A stretch of 62,803 nucleotides of DNA from Lachnospiraceae bacterium. Its GTDB lineage: Bacteria > Bacteroidota > Bacteroidia > Bacteroidales > Muribaculaceae. Each line of letters starts with the position of its first letter. The stretch's first letter is position 1. The position numbers were made by a program, and so were the translations under genes. The stretch covers positions 1-62,803 of the forward strand of contig JAMPGZ010000014.1 of the NCBI GenBank assembly GCA_023663655.1. The letters run 5' to 3'. Below are positions 17,388 through 26,948 of this stretch, in pieces. Under the pieces are notes generated by a model, which saw nothing but the letters and a program-made list of their open reading frames with translations, was not told where the DNA came from and did no database searches.

Positions 17388-18083
17388 ATGGGCAGCAAAG
17401 AAATTATAACATTGATGAGACTGCTCGAAATGAGCGAATCTCAGTGTACAGTGGGAACTTTTTCATTTTCCAACGGACTTGAATCAGCATCCAATATAAA
17501 CTTGATAGCCAACGCATCCACCCTGCAACAATATGTGATGGCTGTATCCAGGCAAGTCGCATATAGCGACAGCATCGCTTCAATACAAGCCTATCGTGCG
17601 GCAGCCGATGATGATTATGACTGCATATTGCAAGCCGACGAGGAAGTGATAGCTTGCAAAACAAACCCTGAATCAAAAGAATTCACTAAACGGCTGGGAA
17701 AAAAACTTGCCGAAGAATCACTTTGTCTCATGGATTGCCCTATGATAGAACGGTTCCTCAACGACTTGATCAACGACATCACTCCCGGAACCTACCCAAT
17801 AGCTCAAGCCATACTGCTATATCACACAGGGGTTTCCGAGATGGAGATGTTCTGTTCACAGCAATTCGGAGTGATAAATCTCATCCTTGCCGCCGCATTG
17901 AAGAGCGTGAAAGTCCCGGGATTTGACACTCAGAAAATAGCTTACAACCTCGCGCCTCAGGCTGCGCTTGATTACAAAATAATTAAACATCTGGATTTCT
18001 CCGACATGAAAGCATTCATTCCATACACTGAACTAAATGCATCATTCCACCGCACCGGATCCATGATGATGGCAATGAACTGA
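17388..18083 (+). CDS. ureF: UreF-like urease accessory protein, orphan
   Basis: The 231-residue cytosolic, mostly helical protein aligns with UreF. The N-terminal LLEMSESQCTVGTFSFSNGLE (12-32) is the UreF signature, usually read as LLQLSDSALPVGxFSHSxGLE. Later parts fit the family's order (RLGKKLAEESL, TYPIAQAILLY, FGVINLILAAALKSVKV, YNLAPQAALDY). UreF forms the UreD-UreF-UreG chaperone that loads nickel into urease. No urease subunit or other ure gene exists in this window. gpmA follows after 29 bp, so they may share a transcript. Confidence 0.8.
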   Translation: MGSKEIITLMRLLEMSESQCTVGTFSFSNGLESASNINLIANASTLQQYVMAVSRQVAYSDSIASIQAYRAAADDDYDCILQADEEVIACKTNPESKEFTKRLGKKLAEESLCLMDCPMIERFLNDLINDITPGTYPIAQAILLYHTGVSEMEMFCSQQFGVINLILAAALKSVKVPGFDTQKIAYNLAPQAALDYKIIKHLDFSDMKAFIPYTELNASFHRTGSMMMAMN

Positions 18084-18112
18084 ACCGACTAATCGATAAA
18101 TAATAATTATAT

Positions 18113-18799
18113 ATGAAAAAAGTCATACTCCTGCGCCACGGACAGAGCCAATGGAACCTTGAAAACCGTTTCACCGGATGGACCGATGTGGAACTTTCCG
18201 AAAAAGGGAAAGAAGAGGCGCGAAATGCCGGTAAAAAGATACTGGAAGCCGGATTGCTCCCTGAATTTTTCTTCACTTCCTATCTGAAACGAGCCATACA
18301 CACCCTGCAGATCGCCGCCGAAGTTCTCGACCGCGACTGGGTGCCTGTCATAAAGGATTGGCATCTCAACGAACGACATTATGGAGCGCTGCAGGGTCTC
18401 AATAAAGCGGAAACGGCTAAAGAATATGGCGATGAGCAGGTACATATATGGCGCCGCAGCTACGACGTGGCTCCACCAGAACTCACTCTTGATGATCCGA
18501 GATATCCGGGCAATGACCCTCGCTACACATTCCTGAGCTACGAGGACCTGCCGCTCACCGAATCACTGAAAGACACAATCGCCCGTGTGAAGCCTTGTTG
18601 GGAAGAAATCATCATGCCCCGCCTGCGTCATTTCGACACGATACTCATCTCCGCTCACGGCAACAGTCTGCGCGCGCTCGCCATGATGCTGCTGCATCTG
18701 TCTCAGGAAGAAATAATGAACACCGAGATTCCCACAGGCGCGCCTTGGGTGTTTGAACTCGATGACAGATACAGTGTATTAAAAAACTACTATTTATAA
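18113..18799 (+). CDS. gpmA: 2,3-bisphosphoglycerate-dependent phosphoglycerate mutase
   Basis: Glycolytic enzyme interconverting 3- and 2-phosphoglycerate. The histidine-phosphatase signature LRHGQSQWN places the phosphorylated His at residue 9. Glu87 ([10 protein letters not shown]) and His182 ([10 protein letters not shown]) complete the active site. At 228 residues it has the length of the dPGM class. It is 29 bp downstream of the ureF-like gene, and kup converges on it after about 35 bp. Confidence 0.96.
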   Translation: MKKVILLRHGQSQWNLENRFTGWTDVELSEKGKEEARNAGKKILEAGLLPEFFFTSYLKRAIHTLQIAAEVLDRDWVPVIKDWHLNERHYGALQGLNKAETAKEYGDEQVHIWRRSYDVAPPELTLDDPRYPGNDPRYTFLSYEDLPLTESLKDTIARVKPCWEEIIMPRLRHFDTILISAHGNSLRALAMMLLHLSQEEIMNTEIPTGAPWVFELDDRYSVLKNYYL

Positions 18800-18833
18800 T
18801 CACAACATCCGGTCACGTCATAATGACACATCG

Positions 18834-20792
18834 CTATTTTACCCGCTCTATCCTTCTGGGAGTGCGGGTATTTATTATAAGCGGCACTGTTTCAACCGTA
18901 AGCGTACTGGTATCCAATCCAAATCCTTTACCGGTGTCAAGCTCCATACGGCGAAGCATCGAATGCAGGTTCATGAGAATACGATCCGACGGTTTACATT
19001 GACTTGACGATGAAAACACACGTTTGATAACTACGAAGCGGAAGTCGCCCGGAATACCATAGCGCCGCAACGACGGATAGTTGCTGGTCAGGTCGAGCAA
19101 GCCGTCAGCCACCATATCCTCAACAGCCTGCCGGAAATATACGCTGAGCTGCGGCTGCACACAAAATCCGATGCGGAACTTAAGACTGACCAAAGTTCCG
19201 GGAATGATAACCGATCGCTCATACTCAAGAGTGTAAGGATGGTCAGTGAATTCAACTCTGATTATCCAGTAATGGTCGGCTCGCTTCGGTTGTTTGTTGA
19301 TTATCGAATAAATAAGTTTGCTCTCCACCTTTCCTGCGTTCTCCGAACGACTTATGTACACGACATTGGATGCATACATCGGTATTTTATCATCATCTTT
19401 TATGTCAGAGATGATTCCTGTATAGTCATTGAAATCAAGATATTCGACATATTTACGCCTTATGATTTCAGCCTTGCGCCACACAATCATCACGGCACAC
19501 ACAATTCCGGCAATCAAAACGGTAAACCATCCGCCATGAGTGAATTTAAACATATTGGCAACAAAAAACGCGCCCTCGATGACTGTGAATACTACTGCAA
19601 ATAGAGCGACAGCCCAACCGCTCACCCCCTTATTACGCAGATAGAGCGTAAGCAGCATCGTTGTCATGAGCATCGTTATGGTGATCGCAAGTCCGTATGC
19701 CGCCTCCATGCGTCCCGATGTCCGGAATATCAGCACCGTCAACACACAACCGACAAAAAGAAATATGTTGACAAGCGGAATATAGAGCTGTCCTTTCAAT
19801 GTTGACGGATATTTGATACGCAATCTCGGCCAAAAATCAAGGCTCATCGCCTCGCTGAATATCGTGAAAGAGCCGCTCAACAAAGCTTGGCTTGCAATAA
19901 TCGCCGCACCGGTGCTTACCACAATCCCTGCCGGAAGAAACCATTGAGGCATAATGCCATAGAACGGATTTACTCCTGAACCGATACTCCCTCCTTGTGA
20001 GATAATCCACGCCCCCTGACCTAAATAATTCAATATAAGCATCGCTTTCACAAAAAGCCAGCAATAAGTGATATTCTTTCTGCCGCAATGACCGAGATCA
20101 GAATAAAGGGCTTCGGCTCCGGTGGTACACAAAAATACAGCCCCCAATATGAGAACCCACCCGGGATAATCAACCAACAGCTTCACTGCATACCATGGAT
20201 TGAACGCATGAAGTATTGCCCAATGATCACTAAGCCGCATAGCGCCCAAAATGCCAAGCATCAGAAACCACACAAGCATGAACGGTCCGAAAAAACGTCC
20301 TATCGACTTTGTGCCGAGACGTTGAATGAAAAAGATGCAGGTGATGATGAATAGGACTATCGGCAACACCGGAGCATCGGGTTTCAGAGCGCTGATACCC
20401 TCTACTGCCGACGTTACGGTCATTGCCGGAGTGATAACTCCATCGGCTATAAGAGCGCTCGCACCCACTGCCGCAAAGACATAAAGCCATCTTTTCCTTA
20501 TACCTTTTATAAGCGAATAAAGAGCCAGAATGCCACCCTCTCCATTGTTATCGGCACGCAATGCGATGACAACATATTTAAGAGTGGTTTGCAGCGTAAG
20601 AGTCCAAATGACACATGATACAGCGCCAATCACATAATCGGCATCATGTAAGCTCCCTACCCCCATAATGGCTTTCATTACATATAACGGTGATGTGCCG
20701 ATATCGCCAAACACGATTCCGATTGCGACAAGAAGAGCCGCAATGGTGACGCGATGGACCGACGCATTATGTATATCAGTCTTTGTCAACAT
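18834..20792 (-). CDS. kup: KUP/HAK/KT potassium uptake transporter
   Basis: Inner-membrane K+/H+ symporter (652 residues), about 12 membrane segments followed by a cytoplasmic C-terminal domain. The N-terminal IGIVFGDIGTSPLYVMKA (about 21-38) is the KUP signature, and ALKYVVIALRADNNGEGG-like sequence near residue 70-88 and DGVITPAMTVTSAVEGI are also typical. It is monocistronic and divergent from the UDP-glucose dehydrogenase gene. Confidence 0.96.
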   Translation of the reverse strand: MLTKTDIHNASVHRVTIAALLVAIGIVFGDIGTSPLYVMKAIMGVGSLHDADYVIGAVSCVIWTLTLQTTLKYVVIALRADNNGEGGILALYSLIKGIRKRWLYVFAAVGASALIADGVITPAMTVTSAVEGISALKPDAPVLPIVLFIITCIFFIQRLGTKSIGRFFGPFMLVWFLMLGILGAMRLSDHWAILHAFNPWYAVKLLVDYPGWVLILGAVFLCTTGAEALYSDLGHCGRKNITYCWLFVKAMLILNYLGQGAWIISQGGSIGSGVNPFYGIMPQWFLPAGIVVSTGAAIIASQALLSGSFTIFSEAMSLDFWPRLRIKYPSTLKGQLYIPLVNIFLFVGCVLTVLIFRTSGRMEAAYGLAITITMLMTTMLLTLYLRNKGVSGWAVALFAVVFTVIEGAFFVANMFKFTHGGWFTVLIAGIVCAVMIVWRKAEIIRRKYVEYLDFNDYTGIISDIKDDDKIPMYASNVVYISRSENAGKVESKLIYSIINKQPKRADHYWIIRVEFTDHPYTLEYERSVIIPGTLVSLKFRIGFCVQPQLSVYFRQAVEDMVADGLLDLTSNYPSLRRYGIPGDFRFVVIKRVFSSSSQCKPSDRILMNLHSMLRRMELDTGKGFGLDTSTLTVETVPLIINTRTPRRIERVK

Positions 20793-20880
20793 AAAAATAT
20801 ATATTCATCGTCAATAATCAATGGAATCTTTATATATAACAATTCTGCCATGCGATTTTTCAATAGCCTCTTCAATTAGT

Positions 20881-20912
20881 CTTGCCGCAACGAGGATTTT
20901 TGCGTACTTTTG
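20881..20912 (+). promoter_or_regulatory. Predicted promoter of the UDP-glucose dehydrogenase gene
   Basis: CTTG (20881-20884) and TACTTTTG (20905-20912) are spaced by 20 bp. The expected start site, near 20919, lies downstream of a possible earlier in-frame start at 20910 and so supports the ATG at 20937. Confidence 0.6.
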
Positions 20913-20936
20913 CACTATTGTAACAAGTACGCAAAT

Positions 20937-22250
20937 ATGAAGATAGCTATTGTAGGAACCGGTTATGTTGGACTCGTATCCGGTGCTTGTTTTGCCGAAG
21001 TCGGCATTGATGTGACCTGCGTTGACATTGACCAAGATAAAATCCAACGGTTGAAACAAGGCATTATACCCATATATGAACCGGGGCTTGACGATCTCGT
21101 GAAAAGGAACGTGGCTGAAGGACGCCTTCACTTCACTTGCGACTTGACCGACTGTCTTTCTGACGTTGAAGTGGTGTTCAGCGCAGTTGGCACTCCTCCC
21201 GATGAAGACGGATCGGCTGATTTAAGATATGTGCTTGATGTGGCTCGAACTTTCGGACAAAACATCAATAAATACACTCTTCTCGTCACTAAAAGCACAG
21301 TCCCGGTGGGAACCTCCAAGAAAATAAAGGAGACTATCGACCGTGAGCTTGCCGCACGAGGCGTGAACATTGACTATGAAGTTGCATCCAACCCTGAATT
21401 TTTGAAAGAAGGCGCGGCTATAAAAGATTTCATGTCGCCCGACCGTGTAGTGATAGGTATTGAGAGCGACCGTTCACGCAAAGTGATGGAACGCCTTTAT
21501 CGCCCTTTCCTCCTTAATAATTTCCGGGTAATATTCATGGACATAGCATCGGCTGAGATGACTAAATACGCAGCCAATTCAATGCTTGCCACTCGCATAT
21601 CATTCATGAACGACATAGCCAATCTCTGCGAGCTCGTAGGTGCTGATGTCAACATGGTGCGCAAAGGCATAGGCACTGACGCGCGCATCGGCAACAAATT
21701 TCTTTACGCCGGGTGTGGGTATGGAGGCTCATGCTTCCCTAAGGACGTGAAGGCGCTTATAAACACAGGCAAGGAATACGGCTACGACATGACCATCATA
21801 AGCGCGGTGGAAGAAGTGAACGAACGGCAGAAATCCATCGTCTACAATAAGCTCAAGAAAGCATTCGGCGGTGACCTCTCAGGCAAAAAAATAGCATTAT
21901 GGGGATTATCATTTAAACCCGAGACCGACGATATGCGCGAAGCGCCATCCCTGGTGGTCATTGAAAAGCTGCTCGCCGACGGCGCGACAGTGAGAGCCTA
22001 TGACCCCGTGAGCATTGATGAGGCGCGCCGCCGCATCGGCGACAAAATCGAATACGCCTCCGATATGTATGATGCCGCAGTGGATGCCGATGCAATAGCC
22101 CTGCTCACTGAATGGAAGCAATTCCGACTCCCGTCATGGGCTGTAGTGCGACGCACCATGAAAGGAAACATCATTGTCGATGGAAGAAACATCTATGACC
22201 CTGCGGAACTTCACGAAGAAGGATTCAACTACACCTGCATCGGCAAATAG
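20937..22250 (+). CDS. ugd: UDP-glucose 6-dehydrogenase
   Basis: Oxidises UDP-glucose to UDP-glucuronate with two NAD+, supplying capsule or LPS sugar. The start at MKIAIVGTGYVG is chosen because the upstream extension overlaps the promoter. The NAD-binding GTGYVG is at 7-12, the catalytic Cys266 lies in GYGGSCFPKD, and the C-terminal UDP-binding domain has GLSFKPETDDMREAPS. At 437 residues it is typical of the family. It stands alone rather than in a capsule cluster. Confidence 0.95.
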   Translation: MKIAIVGTGYVGLVSGACFAEVGIDVTCVDIDQDKIQRLKQGIIPIYEPGLDDLVKRNVAEGRLHFTCDLTDCLSDVEVVFSAVGTPPDEDGSADLRYVLDVARTFGQNINKYTLLVTKSTVPVGTSKKIKETIDRELAARGVNIDYEVASNPEFLKEGAAIKDFMSPDRVVIGIESDRSRKVMERLYRPFLLNNFRVIFMDIASAEMTKYAANSMLATRISFMNDIANLCELVGADVNMVRKGIGTDARIGNKFLYAGCGYGGSCFPKDVKALINTGKEYGYDMTIISAVEEVNERQKSIVYNKLKKAFGGDLSGKKIALWGLSFKPETDDMREAPSLVVIEKLLADGATVRAYDPVSIDEARRRIGDKIEYASDMYDAAVDADAIALLTEWKQFRLPSWAVVRRTMKGNIIVDGRNIYDPAELHEEGFNYTCIGK

Positions 22251-22276
22251 ACACACCGATAACCCACTCTACACGT

Positions 22277-22304
22277 TACGGCTCTGCTCTTCAGCGGAGC
22301 CGTA
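22277..22304 (+). terminator. Hairpin downstream of ugd
   Basis: TACGGCTC (22277-22284) pairs with GAGCCGTA (22297-22304), and the inner bases TGC/GCG partly extend the stem. No T-run follows, so it may be a weak terminator or an mRNA 3'-end stabiliser. Confidence 0.5.
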
Positions 22305-22381
22305 ATAGTATGTACACCTTTCAAAGCATAAAGTCCATAGTGATAATTTTTAATTAATATTTTTAAATATCAGCCTTTTTC

Positions 22382-22413
22382 TTTGCATTTCTCACAAATT
22401 ACGCCTATTTTTG
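22382..22413 (+). promoter_or_regulatory. Predicted promoter of the endonuclease I-like gene
   Basis: TTTG (22382-22385) and TATTTTTG (22406-22413) are 20 bp apart, a full match to the Bacteroidetes promoter. The expected start point near 22420 leaves a leader of about 26 nt. Confidence 0.7.
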
Positions 22414-22445
22414 TTTGAAATCAATCGTGAAACTCTTACGACCCT

Positions 22446-23429
22446 ATGAAAAAATATTTTTTGCTGATTTCAGCCCTGATATTTACTATTATGCCGTCAC
22501 ATCCCGATATAATGGAGTATGCCAAAGGCAGAAGCGGAATAGCCCTGAAGAACGCGTTCCGAATACATTGCGCCCCGTTGAAATATGATCCTGACTGCTC
22601 ATCGAAACTTCCTGACATATACCGTAAAAAGGATGAGATTATATTTGACATGATATCCGGTTCAAATATCTCCATCAACCAATCAAGCATAATACAGGTG
22701 GTTCCGTCGAAATGGATGGAGCAATCGCTATTGGAATCAAGCAGAATATCTATAGATCTCCACAATCTCGCATTCACGGAAAGCACAATATTTGTTGACA
22801 GAAAGACTTACCCCTTTGCTACGGTATTCAAAGACACGGAGATACACGGCAATGTGTACATCGGATACTCCTCTTTCCGCAATGACATGATACAAGCGGT
22901 AGAACCGCACAACAGCACGAAAGGCAATATCGCTCGAATCATTTTCTATGCAGTCACCATGTATCCCGTTTCACTATGGACTGATTGGGGCGGCTTTTTC
23001 TTCGACAATAATCCCTATCCCACGCTGACAAATGAGGCTGCCGACCTATATATGGAGTGGCATCGCAACGATCCCGTGGATGATGATGAGCTGAGAAGAT
23101 GCATGGAAATAAAAGAGATGCAAGGAAATATAAATCCATTTGTCACCAATCCGGAGATAGCCGAATATCTATGGGGCGACAAAAAGGGCGAAATATACGG
23201 CATCGAATCCTCAAGAGTTCCCGAAATGCTGAAAGCAGTTTATTCTAAACGCAGTGACCCCAAAATAAATCTGTCCACGCCCTATCTGCCACAAGACACC
23301 CAATGGTGGATTGACCGGAAAAAAGTTGATGGAGATATTCTCACATCGTCATTATCGGAAGGTAAACATGAATTAAGATTCGCATCAGCAGAAAGTTGTG
23401 GAAAACTACTTATCACCATCACAAAATGA
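22446..23429 (+). CDS. Endonuclease I-like exported protein lacking the catalytic Glu-His pair
   Basis: A 327-residue protein with a signal-peptide-like N-terminus (1-18). The fold matches secreted endonuclease I (His-Me finger) proteins: YAKGRSGIALKNAF (25-38), DLHNL (104-108), RKTYPF (119-124), TKGNIARIIFYAVTMYP (158-174), and LYMEWHRNDPVDDDELRR followed by MQGNINPFVTNPEIAEYLWG (201-244). Where the family has a Glu-His pair before Phe-Pro-Lys-Ser-Trp, this protein has Ile83-Gln84 before VVPSKW. A C-terminal extension of about 80 residues follows. It is probably not a nuclease. The stop overlaps the next start as ATGA. Confidence 0.75.
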   Translation: MKKYFLLISALIFTIMPSHPDIMEYAKGRSGIALKNAFRIHCAPLKYDPDCSSKLPDIYRKKDEIIFDMISGSNISINQSSIIQVVPSKWMEQSLLESSRISIDLHNLAFTESTIFVDRKTYPFATVFKDTEIHGNVYIGYSSFRNDMIQAVEPHNSTKGNIARIIFYAVTMYPVSLWTDWGGFFFDNNPYPTLTNEAADLYMEWHRNDPVDDDELRRCMEIKEMQGNINPFVTNPEIAEYLWGDKKGEIYGIESSRVPEMLKAVYSKRSDPKINLSTPYLPQDTQWWIDRKKVDGDILTSSLSEGKHELRFASAESCGKLLITITK

Positions 23430-23839
23430 AAAAATCGGCACTATCAATCATTCCTATATGTTGCATAATGGCATCATGCAACAATCGCAACGATGACATC
23501 GGATGGAAATTAAGAAACCCCGATGAAGAAAACAAAAAGGAAATAATCGAGAATAAATCCACCCGGTTCATATCACCACAAGTGAAAATGGTGTATGACG
23601 ACGGTGGAATAATGGTAAAGAAAAGCGATGCAACAATCAGTTTTTTCAACATTATAAATGGCGAAGAGGCAGAGTTCAAATATGTTGACGACAAGCCGTC
23701 ACTCAAAATAAATGGAAAATCGGCAGAAATAAAAACCTGCGAGATACTCAACAAAGAAGATTCCGACATCTGGCTCCGGATCATAATGATCGACAATGAC
23801 TCGATTGAAATAGTGGTAACCGACATCGACACTCCGTAG
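23426..23839 (+). CDS. Small lipoprotein coupled to the endonuclease I-like gene
   Basis: The start is taken at 23426, which overlaps the upstream stop (ATGA) and opens directly into a lipoprotein signal: MKKSALSIIPICCIMASC, lipobox MASC. An earlier start inside the upstream gene would spoil the signal peptide. The mature protein is about 120 residues, acidic and rich in I, D and E, with no family recognised. Operon structure suggests it partners the exported endonuclease I-like protein at the cell surface or in the periplasm. Confidence 0.7.
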   Translation: MKKSALSIIPICCIMASCNNRNDDIGWKLRNPDEENKKEIIENKSTRFISPQVKMVYDDGGIMVKKSDATISFFNIINGEEAEFKYVDDKPSLKINGKSAEIKTCEILNKEDSDIWLRIIMIDNDSIEIVVTDIDTP

Positions 23840-23854
23840 CCCCGGAAAATATGA

Positions 23855-23891
23855 CAAAAAAATCAGGGAAAGCTATATCGCCATCCCTGAT
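23855..23891 (-). terminator. Intrinsic terminator of the pta-ackA-ddh-lgt operon
   Basis: On the minus strand ATCAGGGA pairs with TCCCTGAT across a 14-nt loop, and the second arm is followed by a run of seven T. It lies 34 bp beyond the lgt stop codon. Confidence 0.8.
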
Positions 23892-23924
23892 AGAGTGTTA
23901 TGAAAATTATCACCTTTTATATGA

Positions 23925-24785
23925 TCAACGTCGTGATTTCGACGTAATCTCCTCGGCAAACTTATTTGGGAAACTCAGATGCTGTTTCGGACGAATCATC
24001 GCATAGATTATGAGCAACACGCCCAGCAAAATGAACGGAATGCTCAATTGCTGACCTATGTTCAGTGTCATCGTAGCCTCGCGGGCAACCTGATCGTTCT
24101 TAATGAATTCGATGAGAAAACGAGGCAGGAAGATGCCTATGAAGAATATGCCGAGAATAAGTCCCGGACGCTCTTCGGCATTTTTCTTCCAATACATCCA
24201 CATAAGCAACCCGAATAGAGCAAAGTAACATAGCGCTTCGTAAATCTGGGTAGGATGCACGGCTTGACCCTCATAAAATTCGTGCCATTCACGCGAACGC
24301 ACAAACATGAAGCCCCAAGGCAAATCAGTGGCTGTACCGAATATTTCTGAATTAAACAAGTTTCCGAGACGTATCAACCCGCCCACAAGGGCTATCGCGA
24401 TCACAAGACGGTCAAATGTCCATAACGGACTGCGTTTTGTCACGAAAATAGAATACAGAATCACCGCAAGAATTATGGCGATGGTTCCGCCATGACTCGC
24501 AAGACCGCCCTCCCATATATAGAGTATCTTTATAGGATCGGCTCGGTAGATATCCCATTCATAGAAAAACACATGACCAAGACGGGCGCCTACGATGGTG
24601 GCAACCACTACATATATGAGCAGAATCCCAAGCCATTTCTCAGGAGCGCCCTCATGTTTGAACATCTTGGCGACAATCTCATAGCCTACAAGAAAACCGA
24701 TAGCAAACATAAGCCCATACCAACGTATGGTCAAAAAGCCGCTAAAAATTTCCGGGCTGACATTCCAGGTGATAAAATCAAGCAT
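23925..24785 (-). CDS. lgt: Prolipoprotein diacylglyceryl transferase
   Basis: Polytopic inner-membrane enzyme that moves diacylglycerol from phosphatidylglycerol to the lipobox Cys of prolipoproteins. Family blocks are seen: RWYGLMFAIGFLVGY near the N-terminus, GARLGHVFFYEWD, GGLASHGG and HPTQIYEA. The 286-residue length is normal. It is the last gene of the minus-strand pta-ackA-ddh-lgt run, 10 bp after ddh, and is followed by a clear terminator. Confidence 0.96.
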   Translation of the reverse strand: MLDFITWNVSPEIFSGFLTIRWYGLMFAIGFLVGYEIVAKMFKHEGAPEKWLGILLIYVVVATIVGARLGHVFFYEWDIYRADPIKILYIWEGGLASHGGTIAIILAVILYSIFVTKRSPLWTFDRLVIAIALVGGLIRLGNLFNSEIFGTATDLPWGFMFVRSREWHEFYEGQAVHPTQIYEALCYFALFGLLMWMYWKKNAEERPGLILGIFFIGIFLPRFLIEFIKNDQVAREATMTLNIGQQLSIPFILLGVLLIIYAMIRPKQHLSFPNKFAEEITSKSRR

Positions 24786-24795
24786 CGTTAAGAGA

Positions 24796-25692
24796 TTATA
24801 CTAAATGACGTAACAATTCCTCGCGATCGCCATGAAGCATATCAATCACGGGGATTTCAATCATCGTGTAAGCTCCGGGGCGTTGAATCATAGCAGCTCG
24901 GGCAACGCCAACCAAAATCTGTGCCGTCAATGCAGGATTATTGATTGACATATTGAACTCAAAACGCTGATTCTGGGTGATACCTGAAACTCCCTTGCGG
25001 ACCATGTTCACACCATGACCCATATCCTTGATATCATCGACCGACGGAACGGCAAACACATGAGTCTCATCACTTGCAAAGTAAGGATCCTCTTTAACTG
25101 CCTTGGCAATATCCTCAATCTTATGTCCGTCCTCAACCTCCACATAGACCATGCGGCGATGGATACCGGTGCCGAGAGGAATAGTCATAGACAGAGCATT
25201 TTTAACACCGGGTTTTGACTTAACCGCCACTGTGTGACCCATGCTCATGCCAGGACCGAAATTAGTGTAGGTTATACCCTTGGGTGCCGCAGCCTGCATC
25301 AATGCGCGCACGATGGAATCACTTCCCGGATCCCAACCTGCCGATATGATAGCGACTGTGCCATGCTCCTTTGCGATAGCATCAAGATTACGACGCAAGT
25401 CCACGATACCGGTGTGGATGTCGAAACTGTCGACCGTGTTTATGCCCTTCGACAGAAGCACGGAAGCGTGTTTCTCAACCTCACGGGTAGGTGTACACAG
25501 AATAGCCACGTCAACATCATCAAGCTCAAGCGTGTCAGCTACTACTTTGAATCCGGCGAGTTCGGCTGGAACATCAGCCGGATTACGGCGCACGATGCCG
25601 GCAACCTCGAAATCGGGTGCCTGCATCAATGCGTCAAGTACAAATTTTCCAATGTTGCCATATCCAACTATGGCAGCTCTAATTTTCTTCAT
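24796..25692 (-). CDS. ddh: meso-Diaminopimelate D-dehydrogenase
   Basis: NADPH-dependent enzyme that makes meso-DAP directly from tetrahydrodipicolinate, the one-step route to lysine and to peptidoglycan cross-linking residues. The N-terminal Rossmann motif is AIVGYGNIGKFV (8-19). The central SAGWDPGSDSIVRALMQA block and GPGMSMGHTVAVK are diagnostic of DAP dehydrogenase. It has 298 residues, slightly below the usual 320. It is 20 bp after ackA and 10 bp before lgt. Confidence 0.93.
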   Translation of the reverse strand: MKKIRAAIVGYGNIGKFVLDALMQAPDFEVAGIVRRNPADVPAELAGFKVVADTLELDDVDVAILCTPTREVEKHASVLLSKGINTVDSFDIHTGIVDLRRNLDAIAKEHGTVAIISAGWDPGSDSIVRALMQAAAPKGITYTNFGPGMSMGHTVAVKSKPGVKNALSMTIPLGTGIHRRMVYVEVEDGHKIEDIAKAVKEDPYFASDETHVFAVPSVDDIKDMGHGVNMVRKGVSGITQNQRFEFNMSINNPALTAQILVGVARAAMIQRPGAYTMIEIPVIDMLHGDREELLRHLV

Positions 25693-25712
25693 ATAATTTA
25701 TAAAACAATCCT

Positions 25713-26921
25713 TTATTCAGGCTGGCGACCGTTCACGATAGCCTCAGTATCGCGTGCGATCATGAACTCCTCATCGGTCGGGATCACAACAACCTTAACC
25801 TTGGAGTCGGCAGCGGAAATAACTTTTTCCTCGCCATGGCACTTGTTTGCCTCCTCGTCAATCTTAACGCCAAGATATGACAGGTGGTCACACATATACT
25901 TGCGGAGGCTCTCCTGATTTTCACCGACACCGCCGGTAAACACGATTATGTCAACACCGTTAAGCACAGCGGTATAAGCGCCGATATACTTCAAGATGCG
26001 GTACATATACATATCGAGACCCAGTTTCGCGCGCTCGTTGCCTGCTTCGATAGCGGCATCGATGTCGCGCATATCGGAAGATACGCCTGAGATTCCGAGA
26101 ATACCGCTCTTCTTGTTGATGAGATTGCTCAGCTGCTTGCTGTCAAGGTGCTCCTTATCCATGATGAATGTAAGAGCTCCCGGATCAACGTCACCCACGC
26201 GAGTACCCATCATAAGACCTTCTACCGGAGTAAGACCCATTGAAGTGTCGATGCTCTTTCCATCCTTAACGGCAGTGATTGAACCGCCATTGCCGATGTG
26301 GCAAGTGATGATCTTCTGAGTATTGTAGTCAACACCGAGGAAATCACACACGCGGCGTGACACATAACGGTGGCTGGTGCCGTGGAAGCCGTAGCGGCGG
26401 ATGCTGTACTTCTCATACATTTCGTAAGGAAGAGCATACATATAGGCTTCGGCAGGCATTGTCTGGTGGAATGCAGTGTCAAATACTGCAACCTGGGGCA
26501 CTCCGGGCATAAGATCAGTGATAGCGTCGATACCGGTCATGTTTGCCGGATTGTGAAGAGGAGCCACATCATAGCACTCCTTGATCTTCTCGATCACCTC
26601 ATCGTCGATCTTGACACTCTTGTTGAACTTCTCACCGCCATGCACCACTCGGTGTCCCACAGCGTCAATCTCCTTAAGGCTCTTGATGCAGCCGTAAGTG
26701 GGGTCGATAAGAATATTAAGAATGTCGTTTACTGCCTTCTTGTGGTCGGGAATAGACTCAACGATGCTCTTCTTGCTTCCATCAGGAAGACGGAACTTCA
26801 AGAATGAGTCGGGCAAACCGATTTTTTCCACTCCACCCTCGGCAAGAGTATTCTTATTGTCAATATCAATAAGTTTATATTTCACAGAACTGCTACCGCA
26901 GTTAAGAACGAGAATATTCAT
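25713..26921 (-). CDS. ackA: Acetate kinase
   Basis: Cytosolic ASKHA-fold kinase that makes ATP and acetate from acetyl phosphate, the energy-yielding end of the acetate pathway. The N-terminus MNILVLNCGSSSVKYKLID is the family signature, and GHRVVHGG, DTAFHQTMP, RRYGFHGTSHRYV and GGSITAVKDGKSIDTSMG follow in order. The length (402) is normal. It lies 27 bp downstream of pta. Confidence 0.97.
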   Translation of the reverse strand: MNILVLNCGSSSVKYKLIDIDNKNTLAEGGVEKIGLPDSFLKFRLPDGSKKSIVESIPDHKKAVNDILNILIDPTYGCIKSLKEIDAVGHRVVHGGEKFNKSVKIDDEVIEKIKECYDVAPLHNPANMTGIDAITDLMPGVPQVAVFDTAFHQTMPAEAYMYALPYEMYEKYSIRRYGFHGTSHRYVSRRVCDFLGVDYNTQKIITCHIGNGGSITAVKDGKSIDTSMGLTPVEGLMMGTRVGDVDPGALTFIMDKEHLDSKQLSNLINKKSGILGISGVSSDMRDIDAAIEAGNERAKLGLDMYMYRILKYIGAYTAVLNGVDIIVFTGGVGENQESLRKYMCDHLSYLGVKIDEEANKCHGEEKVISAADSKVKVVVIPTDEEFMIARDTEAIVNGRQPE

Positions 26922-26948
26922 TTTTTGATTACGATTTAAAGTCTATGA

